64,000 nt of DNA from AM-0621 sp964386705 (GCA_964386705.1 CAYLTY010000003.1:26401-90400); one strand, 5' to 3'; counted from the stretch's first letter, positions 38,854-48,198 are shown. Numbers and translations: made by a program. The notes: generated by a model not told the origin, from the letters alone.

Positions 38854-40056
38854 TCATGATGATGGCAGCGCACGCAGAGGCCGAAGTTCGTACGAAAACG
38901 CGCCCAGCAACTGAGCGGCCTTGACCGAATGACACTTCAAACACGTTTCCTGGGCACGCAACGCACCCAGCATCAGAATCTGATCTGGCTGCTCTGCTAC
39001 GACAACGTCTTCGTCATACCACAATTTTGTCAGGGCTTGTTGCTCAAACTCGCTGAGTTCGCGAGTAGGCACTTGCTTGAGCTTGTCCATCCGGGGCAAC
39101 TCCGCAGAGACATACACTCGCGGCTCTTTGTGTTTCAATAAGCTAACCAACTCCAATCGAGTGATCCGCCAGCCACGGTGAGAATCACCCGCCGTTAACG
39201 CGAGCTGAGCTTTGCCGAAACGATGGGAAACAAAGCCAGCAGCCCTCTGATTGCCTGCGATGTAACCCAGCGATGCCGGATTGAGAAAACGTGCGATTCC
39301 ATGATCGTGCATCAGGAGCAGAGATTCCTGATGCGACTCGGTTTTCCGTAAGCGGGCGTCATTTCGATGCGGCGTGTCCTCGAGCAGAGTCAGATCGTCA
39401 GGCAATGCCGGAGCTGCGATGAGCCGTGGCAATGCGTTCTCGCCATATTCCAATAGTTGCAGATCAAGTCGCGGAGGAAACATCGGCATCCTGCCTACTC
39501 CAAACCCGCTGACAACTGCAAATACATCTACATTGCGGTTGTGCAACATCCGTAACTCGTGAGACCGCTCGGAATACCAATTATGCTCTGGATTCGACTT
39601 CTCCCATCTCGCCCTGACTGTTGGCGAGACAGACCGCTGCTCGCGAACCGCAGTTGTGAACGCCGCCGTCGGATCGCCAAGCGTCTCCTGCTCATACTCC
39701 AGCCTGCTGGCTAGTGACTGGACGGGATACTTTACGCGAGCGTGATACCGCTGGAGCAAGTGCACCACCCCCGGACGGAACGCAAGAAGATACATGGCCA
39801 CAACAACGCCCACGCCGATTCGTAGTCGAGTTTTGGGGTTGATATTCGCCGGCATCAACGAGGCGGTGAAAAGCAGCCCAACTCCGATCAACGCATTGAG
39901 CCACGAGAACGTGCACGCCAAGAACAAACTCATCAATAGCCAGCCCGCTGCCCAGCCGCGAAAATCAGCGTTGCGCGCCCGATGGTAAGTGGACAGTAAC
40001 CAAATCGATAAACCGAGAGAGACCGCCGGCCAGATGAGCATCTCAACCACCGCCAT
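38854..40056 (-). CDS. Multi-pass membrane protein with a C-terminal monoheme CxxCH domain
   Basis: Protein of 400 residues. Residues 1-110 hold about four hydrophobic segments (VEMLIWPAVSLGLSIWLL, WLLMSLFLACTFSWLNALIG, IGVGVVVAMYLLAF). The rest is exported and ends in a single heme-c motif, ETCLKCHSVKAAQLLGAFSY. Its C-terminal 150 residues are closely similar to the protein at 41002-42015 (RAAGFVSHRF, TRLELVSLLKHKEPRVYVS, LRAQExCLxCHSV). The end recalls Tll0287/DUF3365-type heme sensor domains, which is inference. The function is unknown; heme-based redox or gas sensing is possible. ATG 40056 is preceded by a weak AGG site. Confidence 0.72.
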   Translation of the reverse strand: MAVVEMLIWPAVSLGLSIWLLSTYHRARNADFRGWAAGWLLMSLFLACTFSWLNALIGVGLLFTASLMPANINPKTRLRIGVGVVVAMYLLAFRPGVVHLLQRYHARVKYPVQSLASRLEYEQETLGDPTAAFTTAVREQRSVSPTVRARWEKSNPEHNWYSERSHELRMLHNRNVDVFAVVSGFGVGRMPMFPPRLDLQLLEYGENALPRLIAAPALPDDLTLLEDTPHRNDARLRKTESHQESLLLMHDHGIARFLNPASLGYIAGNQRAAGFVSHRFGKAQLALTAGDSHRGWRITRLELVSLLKHKEPRVYVSAELPRMDKLKQVPTRELSEFEQQALTKLWYDEDVVVAEQPDQILMLGALRAQETCLKCHSVKAAQLLGAFSYELRPLRALPSS

Positions 40057-40144
40057 TCTCTAACCTGGTTAGCGGACCGAGTGTGCTACCGGGCAAAAGA
40101 CCGTCCGCCGTGCCGATGCGTCAACTCTAAATCCATAGACTCAG

Positions 40145-40666
40145 TCACGCCAAGCTGATCTTCAGGCCCATCTTCTCTTTCATGGCAAGCAGAGCCTCAG
40201 CGTTTCCCATTGCGTCATCGACCGGATGATGCGTGTGCTTTGTTCGCCGCAAATGCTTGAAGTTCACAAAGGTGTCTTTCGCCAACCCCTTGTAGAGCGA
40301 ACCCAAATTCGTCGAGCTGAATCCGAACGGGTTGCTGCCGATAAAGTGGTGGAAATACCAATTGATAAACTGCCAGTCGAAGCCGTTGTTGTCAGAAACG
40401 AACATGATTCGCCCCTGACACTCGACGTGAAGCCAGTCGGAGAATGACTGCATGACAGTTTTGGGATCATCAAACGTCAGCGTCGTTTCTCGACTGAATC
40501 CGCTGACCGCTAGAGCGTCTGGGATGTACCTGTCGGAGATCGGGAACAGCCGACCGTAAAATGTTCGCTTCAACTCGGGCTCGACAATGACCGCCCAAAA
40601 ACAGACCATCGAGTAATCACCGGGAATTGGCCCGTCTGCCTCGACGTCAACCATTACATATGGCAT
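40145..40666 (-). CDS. DEDDh-family 3'-5' exonuclease
   Basis: Protein of 173 residues with the four acidic/His catalytic sites of DnaQ/RNase T-type exonucleases: YVMVDVEADGPIPG (D and E), SDNNGFDWQFINWYF (D) and HTHHPVDDAMGNAEAL (H and D, the DEDDh type). Likely degrades single-stranded nucleic acid ends; whether DNA or RNA is not readable. It is a stand-alone nuclease without polymerase or other domains. The ATG at 40666 has GGAAAG about 8 bases upstream. It lies between the two paralogous heme protein genes. Confidence 0.82.
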   Translation of the reverse strand: MPYVMVDVEADGPIPGDYSMVCFWAVIVEPELKRTFYGRLFPISDRYIPDALAVSGFSRETTLTFDDPKTVMQSFSDWLHVECQGRIMFVSDNNGFDWQFINWYFHHFIGSNPFGFSSTNLGSLYKGLAKDTFVNFKHLRRTKHTHHPVDDAMGNAEALLAMKEKMGLKISLA

Positions 40667-41001
40667 TCGATACTTTCCATCAGCGTGCCAGCAACTGCTG
40701 AGTCGACCAAAGCCGCTCGTCCGCGACTATGCATCGCGAGGACTTTCCGCCAGCAGGGCACATAACCAGACGCAGCTCACCATGAACCGCGCAACACTTT
40801 TCTTCATTTATTTCGACGGAAAATATCTCACAAAAGGAAGGCGTAGTCAAGTGACTCAGCAAGAGAGACAGTGAGATGCAAACTATTATCCCACTCAATT
40901 CTTGAACCACGCGAAGCGTTGCGATACTCAATCAGAAGGCACTCCATTCAAGCTGCAGAGTCGAACTCCACGCAGTCGCGCCGCCTACCGGGAGATCCAT
41001 G
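40667..41001. other. Divergent intergenic region
   Basis: About 335 bases between the exonuclease and the second heme protein gene. An 83-codon minus-strand frame (40680-40931) has no recognisable domain or ribosome-binding site and is not called. Confidence 0.4.
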
Positions 41002-42015
41002 ATGTCGCGAAGATCTGTACTCGGCATTTCAGTGGGTATTGCGATTTCTCTGGCTGTCGTTCTTTTACTCACCACGCGCAGCGATGAACTCTGGCCTTGG
41101 GCAGTCGACGCCAAACGACACCGCGCACTGCGCGAGCGGTACCCGATCGAGAATCTGGCGCCGCGGCTGGAGTATGAGAACGCCGTCGTTGGTGATTCCA
41201 ACACAACTTTTGGCGCGGTGTACTCAACGTCGAAAGCGCTCTCTCCCGCCGTGAGCGAGCGTCTAGCGCGGAGCGATGCAGACAACTCCGAGTCCTATCG
41301 GGCTTTCGCACTGAGAGAACTGCATCGGCAACAGACGAGCAAGTTCATCACCAGGCCAGGGCAGGGACGTCGTCGCGTCGCAACCCCTTCAGAACTTTTG
41401 GAGGCTGAGGTTCCGCTGGCGGAGTCACTGCCATTGCCCCAGCGTGATGACGAAAGCTTTATCGCCATTGATGGTAAAACAATTCGCAGCAAGCCTCTGA
41501 CAGAGGATGACCAACATCCAGAAGCTGCAATTCCGGAACAAGACACTCTCCTGAAACTACACGACGACGGACTCGGTCGATTCGCGAACTCATACTGGTG
41601 GGGCGCGACGATGGGAATGCAACGCGCTGCAGGCTTTGTCTCACATCGCTTCATGGCACAGATGCCATCGCTAGACTCGTCGGCCGCCGATCTTGCGTGG
41701 AGTATCACGCGACTGGAGTTAGTCAGTTTGCTCAAGCACAAAGAGCCGCGTGTTTATGTTTCTAAGGAGCTTCCACAGCTTGAAAAGCTGCAAAGTGTAG
41801 CCACCCGTGAACTCGACCAGTTTGAAGAGCAGTCACTCGCCAAACTGTGGCACGACGAGGATATCGTCGTTGTGGAAGAGTCACATCACATTCGCATGCT
41901 GGGTTCGCTGCGTGCTCAAGAGGCTTGCTTGGAGTGCCACTCGGTGAAGCACGGCCAGTTGCTGGGGGCATTCTCATACGAGCTGGCGCTGCGGCGAAAG
42001 AGTTCTCCGCAGTGA
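41002..42015 (+). CDS. Membrane-anchored protein with a C-terminal monoheme CxxCH domain (paralogue)
   Basis: Protein of 337 residues, paralogue of the one at 38854-40056, with one N-terminal transmembrane helix (LGISVGIAISLAVVLLL) in place of four. The middle region has NLAPRLEYENAVVGDSNTTF, matching SLASRLEYEQETLGDPTAAF in the paralogue. The C-terminus shares RAAGFVSHRF, TRLELVSLLKHKEPRVYVS, KLWHDEDIVV and the heme motif EACLECHSVKHGQLLGAFSY. Two start codons are adjacent; the ATG at 41002 is 7 bases from GGGAG and is preferred over 40999. The function is unknown; both copies may be tethered heme sensors or electron-transfer proteins. Confidence 0.74.
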   Translation: MSRRSVLGISVGIAISLAVVLLLTTRSDELWPWAVDAKRHRALRERYPIENLAPRLEYENAVVGDSNTTFGAVYSTSKALSPAVSERLARSDADNSESYRAFALRELHRQQTSKFITRPGQGRRRVATPSELLEAEVPLAESLPLPQRDDESFIAIDGKTIRSKPLTEDDQHPEAAIPEQDTLLKLHDDGLGRFANSYWWGATMGMQRAAGFVSHRFMAQMPSLDSSAADLAWSITRLELVSLLKHKEPRVYVSKELPQLEKLQSVATRELDQFEEQSLAKLWHDEDIVVVEESHHIRMLGSLRAQEACLECHSVKHGQLLGAFSYELALRRKSSPQ

Positions 42016-42041
42016 GAGCCAGCGGCAACTCTACCGAGCGA

Positions 42042-42124
42042 TGAGCCGCAACGCGCTAGCGGCGGGTGGTTGGTGCGTCGAGAACGCGTCATCACAGAAC
42101 CGACGGCTAGCGCCTTACCGCTCA
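42042..42124. repeat. Degenerate 26-bp inverted repeat
   Basis: Arms 42042-42067 and 42099-42124 match at about 20 of 26 positions and share a GCGCTAGC core. It lies just after the second heme protein gene and may be a dispersed intergenic element. Confidence 0.5.
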
Positions 42125-42151
42125 GGATGCGACGGATTGTCTGTGAACAGT

Positions 42152-42212
42152 GTAAAAGCAAAAAGCCAGGAACCGCAGTAAGAGCAAGCTCTCATCACGG
42201 TTCCTGGGCTTT
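42152..42212 (-). terminator. Intrinsic terminator for the Cys/Tyr-rich lipoprotein gene
   Basis: A 13-bp stem with one bulge (42163-42175 with 42198-42212) encloses a smaller hairpin (AGAGC/GCTCT). On the minus strand it is followed by TTTTTGCTTTT, a U-tract suited to the gene ending at 42395, about 180 bases upstream in that direction. Confidence 0.7.
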
Positions 42213-42394
42213 CGTCCAAGGCGGGGAGACAACCACCTTGCGGGCTGGAGCGAGAGTACGGTAGCCCTCCTGGCGCGGACTCTCTTCCCGATGAAGAAAA
42301 GATGCAGTATTTTCCGAATCAGCAACTGCGATACAGACTCTCAAAACAAGTATCTGATCGAGTTGCTGATGTATTTCTTAATGAACATCGAAGA

Positions 42395-43330
42395 TCAGCT
42401 CGCTCCCGGGACCTGAGGTGCCACTGGCGTTGGCGCTGTATAGACTGGAGCAGGGCCTTGAGGAACTCGAACCTGAGGCGCAGTCGGCACTGGTGTGGGA
42501 TACGCTTGCGGCGCGTACCCCGGTTGCGACGGCACCTGTGACTGTGGCTGATAATACGGCTGCGGTGCCGCGTATGTTTGTGGATATGTTGGTTGATAGA
42601 CTGGCTGATACTGCGGCACGTAGACGTATTGCGGCGCTGGATGATACTGTGGAGCGTAGCTGTATTGTGGCGCCATCACCTGGTAGTTGTGCTGGCAGTT
42701 ACAAGGCGGCTGAGCTGACGGCATGGGCTGATACGCAACCGGCATCTGCGGAGCATAGGCGAACTGGTCATAGGGTGCTGGTGACCACGCCGCGCCGGGG
42801 TAACCCATATCACTGACGACATATCCATCAGAGACAATTTCGCCGCCAGCGTAGCCGCTGTTGCACGGAGCCTGGCAGGGAGAGCATTTCGAGCAGCCAG
42901 ACTTCTTGGAGAACAGATTGAAGCCGGACATCATGCTGCTCATCTTGCAGCGATCTTTTTCCATCTTCATCCGACAGCGATCACCGAAGCTGGGTTTGCA
43001 GGTGTCGCACGCAGACGGGCAGGTCGGGCAGCTATTGCCTTTGCTGAAGAAGCAGGTGCGCTGAATCGGCGTCAGGCCGGCGGTTGGCACGGGAGACTCG
43101 GACTCTTCCTCGGGTGGTGGCACCTGGCTGGGGGGAGTCAGCAGCGGCAGCTGAGAATCATCTTGCGGTACATGATAACCGTTGCGGGGCGTCGGCTCGA
43201 CCGGAACAACTTGATTGCCGCCGCCGCGATGGTGCCCGTGATGGGATCGATGCAGTTGGCAACCGATGATACCGGTGGCAAGCGTGATGCTTGCCGCTGC
43301 CAACAGGCGAGTGCGAAATGAAAGCTTCAT
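42395..43330 (-). CDS. Cys-rich and Tyr/Pro/Gln-rich lipoprotein
   Basis: Lipoprotein of 311 residues of unknown function. The signal ends ITLATGIIGCQ (lipobox, Cys near residue 24), followed by a His/Gly-rich patch (LHRSHHGHHRGGG). A Cys-rich block spans about 95-165 (SCPTCPSACDTCKPSFGDRC, SGCSKCSPCQAPCNSG). The C-terminal 140 residues are Tyr/Pro/Gln repeats (APQYSYAPQYHPAPQYVYVP, YQPVYQPTYPQTY). This composition suggests a cross-linkable surface or cell-envelope protein. ATG 43330 opens the signal peptide; its ribosome-binding site is weak. Antisense open frames over it are composition artefacts. Confidence 0.75.
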   Translation of the reverse strand: MKLSFRTRLLAAASITLATGIIGCQLHRSHHGHHRGGGNQVVPVEPTPRNGYHVPQDDSQLPLLTPPSQVPPPEEESESPVPTAGLTPIQRTCFFSKGNSCPTCPSACDTCKPSFGDRCRMKMEKDRCKMSSMMSGFNLFSKKSGCSKCSPCQAPCNSGYAGGEIVSDGYVVSDMGYPGAAWSPAPYDQFAYAPQMPVAYQPMPSAQPPCNCQHNYQVMAPQYSYAPQYHPAPQYVYVPQYQPVYQPTYPQTYAAPQPYYQPQSQVPSQPGYAPQAYPTPVPTAPQVRVPQGPAPVYTAPTPVAPQVPGAS

Positions 43331-43848
43331 ATTGGCGGTTGCTTCGCGGAAACGAAGTGAGAACGTCAGAGGAGCATTCCGCTTGAGAGCGGAAGAATGA
43401 TCGCGAGATGCAAGCCACGTCCGTGCGTCTGGCAGGTGTTTGATTTGGTGTCGATCAGCCTGCCGCAAATGAGATCGGTCAGACTCGCGACGGCAAACGC
43501 GTGGAAAGCGATCGCTGTTTTCATTCGGCTCGGCATGAGCCCGGTTGGCGCAGACTTCCGGCGCGTGCCCAATGTCTCCTCTAAGACTGATCTCCGTCCT
43601 GTGTCGATCGTGTCGTCCAGAGCAGGTCGCGACTCAACGAATGCTCTGGCAGTACCCGATGGATGCGGCGGACGAGCGGTAGCGATCGCGCCAAAAAGAA
43701 CACTTTCGCTGAACCTGACCTGCGGCAGCCGGGTCCGTTTTCTCAACTTTGGCGTCGCCGCAGTGATGACGAAAACTCTTTGAATACAGCGATTTAGAGC
43801 TTTTCAATGAACCCATCAGCCGGCCCGGCATTCAGGCAGATCGACGTC
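43331..43848. other. Long intergenic region
   Basis: About 520 bases between the lipoprotein start and the tRNA promoter with no supported gene or structure. Confidence 0.4.
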
Positions 43849-43877
43849 TTGACCCCTTTTAGGGGCCTGACTAGCAT
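43849..43877 (+). promoter_or_regulatory. Candidate sigma-70-type promoter of tRNA-Cys
   Basis: TTGACC (43849-43854), a 17-base spacer and TAGCAT (43872-43877). Both boxes are near consensus and the start would fall about 25 bases before the tRNA. A small CCCCTTTTAGGGG palindrome lies in the spacer. Confidence 0.45.
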
Positions 43878-43909
43878 CCGCCCCGCTTTGCCCGACCGGC
43901 AAAGTCTTC

Positions 43910-43981
43910 GGCTCCGTAGCCAAGCGGCTAAGGCAGTGGATTGCAAATCCACCATCCCCGGTTCGAATCCGGGCGGAGCCT
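43910..43981 (+). tRNA. tRNA-Cys (anticodon GCA)
   Basis: Full cloverleaf: 7-bp acceptor stem GGCTCCG/CGGAGCC, anticodon stem GTGGA/TCCAC around loop TTGCAAA (anticodon GCA), T-arm CCCGG TTCGAAT CCGGG, and a U discriminator base at 43981 as expected for tRNA-Cys. CCA is not encoded. It lies upstream of hisI. Confidence 0.97.
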
Positions 43982-44038
43982 TTTCAGATCGCAGTCTGTT
44001 TTGGTCATCAGACAACACATTGCGACGCAATTACTATT

Positions 44039-44071
44039 CGCCCAGGCCCGACTTGTTCGGCAGCCTGGGCG
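44039..44071 (+). terminator. Hairpin between tRNA-Cys and hisI
   Basis: Stem CGCCCAGGC (44039-44047) with 44063-44071, extended inside by CCGA/TCGG. It is followed by ATTGCGTTTG, a weak U-tract. It may end the tRNA transcript or structure the hisI leader, whose start is 35 bases downstream. Confidence 0.55.
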
Positions 44072-44106
44072 ATTGCGTTTGAAGACATGTCTGCGGAGAG
44101 ATTCCC

Positions 44107-44487
44107 GTGAACGGCCCGAACTTTGAAAAGTCAGATTTGATCCCGGTCATCGCTCAAGATGACGCCACTGGCGACGTCCTGATGCTGGCCTACATGAACG
44201 CCGAAGCCTACGCCGAGACCCTGAAGACCGGCCGCGTGTGCTACTACAGCCGCAGCCGCCAGAAGCTGTGGCGCAAGGGCGAGGAGAGCGGTAACGTGCA
44301 GGAACTGCGGAGTCTCTATTATGACTGTGACGCAGACACCCTGCTGGTGAAGGTCAATCAGATCGGCGGTGCAGCCTGTCACGAGGGCTTCAGGAGCTGC
44401 TTCTTCCGTCAGATCAATCCACAGACTGGAGAAGTCAGCGTCGTCGGCGAACGCGTCTTCGACCCCAAGCAGGTCTACAAGAAGTAG
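44107..44487 (+). CDS. hisI: Phosphoribosyl-AMP cyclohydrolase
   Basis: Third step of histidine synthesis: opens the adenine ring of phosphoribosyl-AMP; zinc- and magnesium-dependent, cytoplasmic. The 126 residues match single-domain HisI. Motifs: DVLMLAYMNAEAY, YYSRSRQKLWRKGEESGN, then LYYDCDADTLLVKVNQIG and GAACHEGFRSCFF, which supply the Asp and Cys metal ligands. No HisE domain is fused. The start is a GTG at 44107, supported by GGAGAG 6 bases upstream. No other his genes are in the window. Confidence 0.96.
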   Translation: MNGPNFEKSDLIPVIAQDDATGDVLMLAYMNAEAYAETLKTGRVCYYSRSRQKLWRKGEESGNVQELRSLYYDCDADTLLVKVNQIGGAACHEGFRSCFFRQINPQTGEVSVVGERVFDPKQVYKK

Positions 44488-44620
44488 CTCAGCGAACGCA
44501 GTTGAACGCCATTCGCCCAGTTTGCGAATTTCCTGAAAAGGATCTCACAACCGCCGTTGCCCGATACGTATCTGGGCCGCATAATCACGACACTTGGCAA
44601 ATTCCTTCGTGAGAGTTCTC

Positions 44621-45028
44621 GTGCCTTCAAGAGTCTTACAGTTCGTGCTGGTGATGTACTTCGCAGGGATCTCCCTGCTGGGGTCGTCGGGCCTGCACAC
44701 CCTGTTGGGACTTTCGCACGGGCACCTGCACGGAGTGGTGAGTGTGACTTCGAAAGAAGAGTCGCACTCGCATCCTTGCAAGCATCACCATCACCATTCG
44801 AACGCGGTTGACGAGTCGCAACCGCGTCACCATCACCACGATGACAGCACTCCTGAGCATGACTGCCCAATCTGCGATTGGGCCTCTCAGCCGATTGCTG
44901 ACCTCACGCCGCCTCCAGTTGAACTGACGTTTGAGCGGCCTGTATTGCGACCACTGGCTACGGAAGTGGTTGCGCCGTGCGCTGCCTTGGTGACCCCACC
45001 GGCTCGCGGCCCTCCGACTGTGGGATAG
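44621..45028 (+). CDS. Small His-rich membrane-anchored protein
   Basis: Protein of 135 residues (if started at the GTG at 44621, which has GAGAG 5 bases upstream). One N-terminal hydrophobic helix (LQFVLVMYFAGISLLGSSGL) is followed by a His-rich stretch (HPCKHHHHHSNAVDESQPRH) and a HDCPICDW motif that could bind metal. It loosely recalls small metal-homeostasis membrane proteins (DUF2946-like). A TTG at 44594 would lengthen it by 9 residues. Function is inferred only from composition: handling of Cu, Ni or Zn is possible. Confidence 0.6.
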   Translation: MPSRVLQFVLVMYFAGISLLGSSGLHTLLGLSHGHLHGVVSVTSKEESHSHPCKHHHHHSNAVDESQPRHHHHDDSTPEHDCPICDWASQPIADLTPPPVELTFERPVLRPLATEVVAPCAALVTPPARGPPTVG

Positions 45029-45421
45029 TTTTCGGAATTTGTCTGGCCCCGTGCTTTGTGGCGTTCCCAAGAACCCGGTTCGGCCGCTGGACAGACTGAG
45101 TTCTGGATTTCGCGTAATGCCTCTGTGAGACGACCTTTACGTCTTGAAATCCGTTTCGCCTGACTTGCCTCGCCCTTATTGAATTGAGCGATGCTGAAGC
45201 AGCGATGACTCAGAGTTCTTCCTTCTCTCGACGGCCTCTTCGGTTCGGCAGATTGAGCTGAGTATTCAGCGGTCTCTGGGCGGCTCATCTGACGTCCTCA
45301 GAACCCTGCGATCTGTCGCTCAAGAGGCATTACGAGCGTCTTTTCCACAGTGCTTTCCTAGTCCGTTGTCTGGTGCGAGCTGCGTCTCTGCATCGAGCGG
45401 ACTGCGATTACGGAGATATTT
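45029..45421. other. Intergenic region upstream of the DUF1559 gene
   Basis: About 390 bases with no supported gene, structure or promoter. Confidence 0.4.
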
Positions 45422-46351
45422 ATGTCCTCAACGTCTGTCAGTCGTCGCGTCCGACGCGGCTTTACTCTGATCGAACTGCTGGTGGTGATCGCGATCATCG
45501 CTGTGATCGTCGCTCTGCTGCTGCCAGCGGTTCAGCAAGCTCGCGAAGCTGCCCGCCGCGCTCAGTGCAAGAATAACCTGAAGCAGTTGGGAGTCGCGCT
45601 GCAAACCTATCACGAATCCCACAACACCTTCCCCAGCGGTTGGATTGCGGTCGATCCTGTCACGCGACAGATGTCACCACACGCTGGACTCAGCGGCGCC
45701 GGCTGGGCGCTGATGCTGCTCCCTGTGATGGATCAACTGCCGCTCTATGAGCAGTTCAATTCCAATCTGTCGATCGTCGATCCCGCCAACGTGTCCCTCG
45801 GGAAGCGAGCCATCAATTCGCTCCTGGGCCCTTCTGATTCCAACATGGGATCGTGGGTCATTAACGACGAGGGAACTGGGGCTCCTTTAGCCACGCTCGC
45901 GCACGCCAATTATGTCGGCGTGTTCGGGACCGCAGAGCTGGATGGTTGCGAGAATCCCAATGGCACAGCTCCGGTTTCCGCTGCTGGCCAGTGCATTGGC
46001 AACGGAGCGTTCTATCACAACAGCCGCGTCTCGTTCCGCGACATCACCGATGGCTCCAGCAACACATTCTTGATTGGCGAACGCCGGACAGATGCGTCGC
46101 AAGGCTGGAACTCAACCTGGATAGGTTCTGTTCCGGAAGGCGAGGAATCGTTCGCTCGAATCCTCGGTGCGGTGGACCACACGCCCAATCATCCAGATAC
46201 TCACCTGGATGACTTCAGTAGCCACCACGTGGGCGGCACGCAGTTTCTGCTGGGTGACGGTCAGGTGCGGTTCATTGGAGAGAACATCGACGTGAATGCC
46301 TATCAGGCACTCGGCACCATCAACCAAGGCGAAGTGGTCGGGGATTACTAA
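45422..46351 (+). CDS. DUF1559 protein with prepilin-type N-terminus
   Basis: Planctomycete DUF1559 protein of 309 residues. The N-terminus RRGFTLIELLVVIAIIAVIV is a type IV prepilin/pseudopilin signal (cleavage before F), followed by LLPAVQQAREAARRAQCKNN and LKQLGVALQTYHESHNTFPS. The DUF1559 domain ends in the conserved DG motif TQFLLGDGQVRFIGEN. Such proteins are present in large numbers per planctomycete genome and are thought to form surface or periplasmic pseudopili; the precise role is unknown. CGGAG lies 6 bases before the ATG. Confidence 0.93.
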   Translation: MSSTSVSRRVRRGFTLIELLVVIAIIAVIVALLLPAVQQAREAARRAQCKNNLKQLGVALQTYHESHNTFPSGWIAVDPVTRQMSPHAGLSGAGWALMLLPVMDQLPLYEQFNSNLSIVDPANVSLGKRAINSLLGPSDSNMGSWVINDEGTGAPLATLAHANYVGVFGTAELDGCENPNGTAPVSAAGQCIGNGAFYHNSRVSFRDITDGSSNTFLIGERRTDASQGWNSTWIGSVPEGEESFARILGAVDHTPNHPDTHLDDFSSHHVGGTQFLLGDGQVRFIGENIDVNAYQALGTINQGEVVGDY

Positions 46352-46480
46352 CGGTAACGGTTTGAGCAGTGTCGTCTTTCCCACTGCGAAAGTACGCCCC
46401 TTTCGCGGAGCGAAAGGCGACCATGACGACACTGCTCCAAACTGCCCCTGCCATGACGCGAAACCGAGAAAGATTTTCGC

Positions 46481-47407
46481 ATGACCCCGTTCTGGCAGGG
46501 CGTATTTCCAGCAGTCACGACTCAACTGCATTCCGACCAGTCACTGGATCTCGACTCGACCGCGAAGCACTGGGAAGCCTTGATTGCTTCCGGCGTAAGC
46601 GGCTTGGTCGTGTGCGGATCGTTGGGTGAGAATCAGACGCTGGACCCGGCCGAAAAGCGAGCGGTCGTCAAACGTGCGGTGGAAGTGGCCAAGGGGCGAG
46701 TCACGGTGCTGAGCGGCGTTGCTGAGCCGAGCACTCAACTGGCGATCCGCTACGTGAAGGACGTCACGGCACTCGGGGCCGACGGCGTCATGCTGATGCC
46801 GGCGATGAACTACAAGGCTGACCCGCGCGAGATCGTGACTCACTTCAAGGCCGTAGCGACGAACACGTCGCTGCCGATCATGATCTACAACAACCCGATC
46901 GCTTACGCGAACGACATCACGCCCGCGCTCTTTGCTGAACTGTCCGACGTGAAGAGCTTCGTGGCGCTCAAGGAAAGCTCCGGCGATCCGCGACGCATCA
47001 CCGACCTGCACAACGCGGTCGGTGGACGTTACGCGCTCTTCACCGGCGTCGACGATCTGGTCGTGGAATCTTCAGTGCTCGGAATCGATGGCTGGGTCGC
47101 CGGAGCAGGTATCGCGTTCCCGTTCGAGAATCAGTACCTGTGGGAACTGACTCGCGCCGGAAACTGGGAAGCCGTACGAAAGCTGTATCGCTGGTTCACT
47201 CCGTTGATGCACCTCGACACGCACATCAAGTTCGTGCAGTACATCAAGCTGGCCGTGCAGGAATGTGGCCTGGGTGCCGAATGGGTGCGTTCGCCGCGAC
47301 TGACGCTCGCCGGTGCCGAACGCGAAGCGATCCTGAAGGTCATTCACGACGCGATTAACAATCGTCCGCAGATTCCGGCGAGCTGGAAGCCCGGCACGTG
47401 GAAGTGA
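46481..47407 (+). CDS. DapA-family pyruvate-dependent aldolase/lyase, probably not lysine DapA
   Basis: TIM-barrel class I aldolase of 308 residues. The Schiff-base Lys lies in FVALKESSGDPRRI, the catalytic Tyr in IMIYNNPIAYAND, and the substrate loop is VVCGSLGENQTLDPAEK. In true dihydrodipicolinate synthase the loop after the Tyr carries an Arg that binds the substrate carboxylate; here it is YNNPIA, with Ala, and the GTTGE loop is GSLGE. It is therefore more likely a keto-sugar-acid, sialate or hydroxyproline-pathway lyase. No pathway genes adjoin to decide. The start ATG 46481 has no strong ribosome-binding site. Confidence 0.82.
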   Translation: MTPFWQGVFPAVTTQLHSDQSLDLDSTAKHWEALIASGVSGLVVCGSLGENQTLDPAEKRAVVKRAVEVAKGRVTVLSGVAEPSTQLAIRYVKDVTALGADGVMLMPAMNYKADPREIVTHFKAVATNTSLPIMIYNNPIAYANDITPALFAELSDVKSFVALKESSGDPRRITDLHNAVGGRYALFTGVDDLVVESSVLGIDGWVAGAGIAFPFENQYLWELTRAGNWEAVRKLYRWFTPLMHLDTHIKFVQYIKLAVQECGLGAEWVRSPRLTLAGAEREAILKVIHDAINNRPQIPASWKPGTWK

Positions 47408-47472
47408 TGCGCGCAGCGATTCGCGTCGCGTGAGTGGAGAACGCGGCATGGAGGTCTCTATAAATCGGCAAG

Positions 47473-47503
47473 TAGCCCGGACGAGGCGTCCAGGCAAGGG
47501 CTA
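47473..47503. repeat. Short hairpin related to the 4747-4850 element
   Basis: TAGCCCGGACG pairs with CGTCC and GGGCTA around a small bulge. The core GGACGAGGCGTCC nearly matches GGACGAGGGCGTCC in the right arm of the element at 4821-4850. Confidence 0.45.
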
Positions 47504-47539
47504 TTGCGGCGACACTTTGAAGGTCTTTAGGAATCTTGC

Positions 47540-48145
<606 letters not shown>

Positions 48146-48198
48146 GTCGACAGGACGTCGACTCGCAGGGCCAAGACTTGGACAAAGGAGTGTCTGTG

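Noticed and set aside
40680..40931. 83-codon minus-strand open frame
   Set aside because: It contains one short hydrophobic stretch but no start signals or family resemblance.
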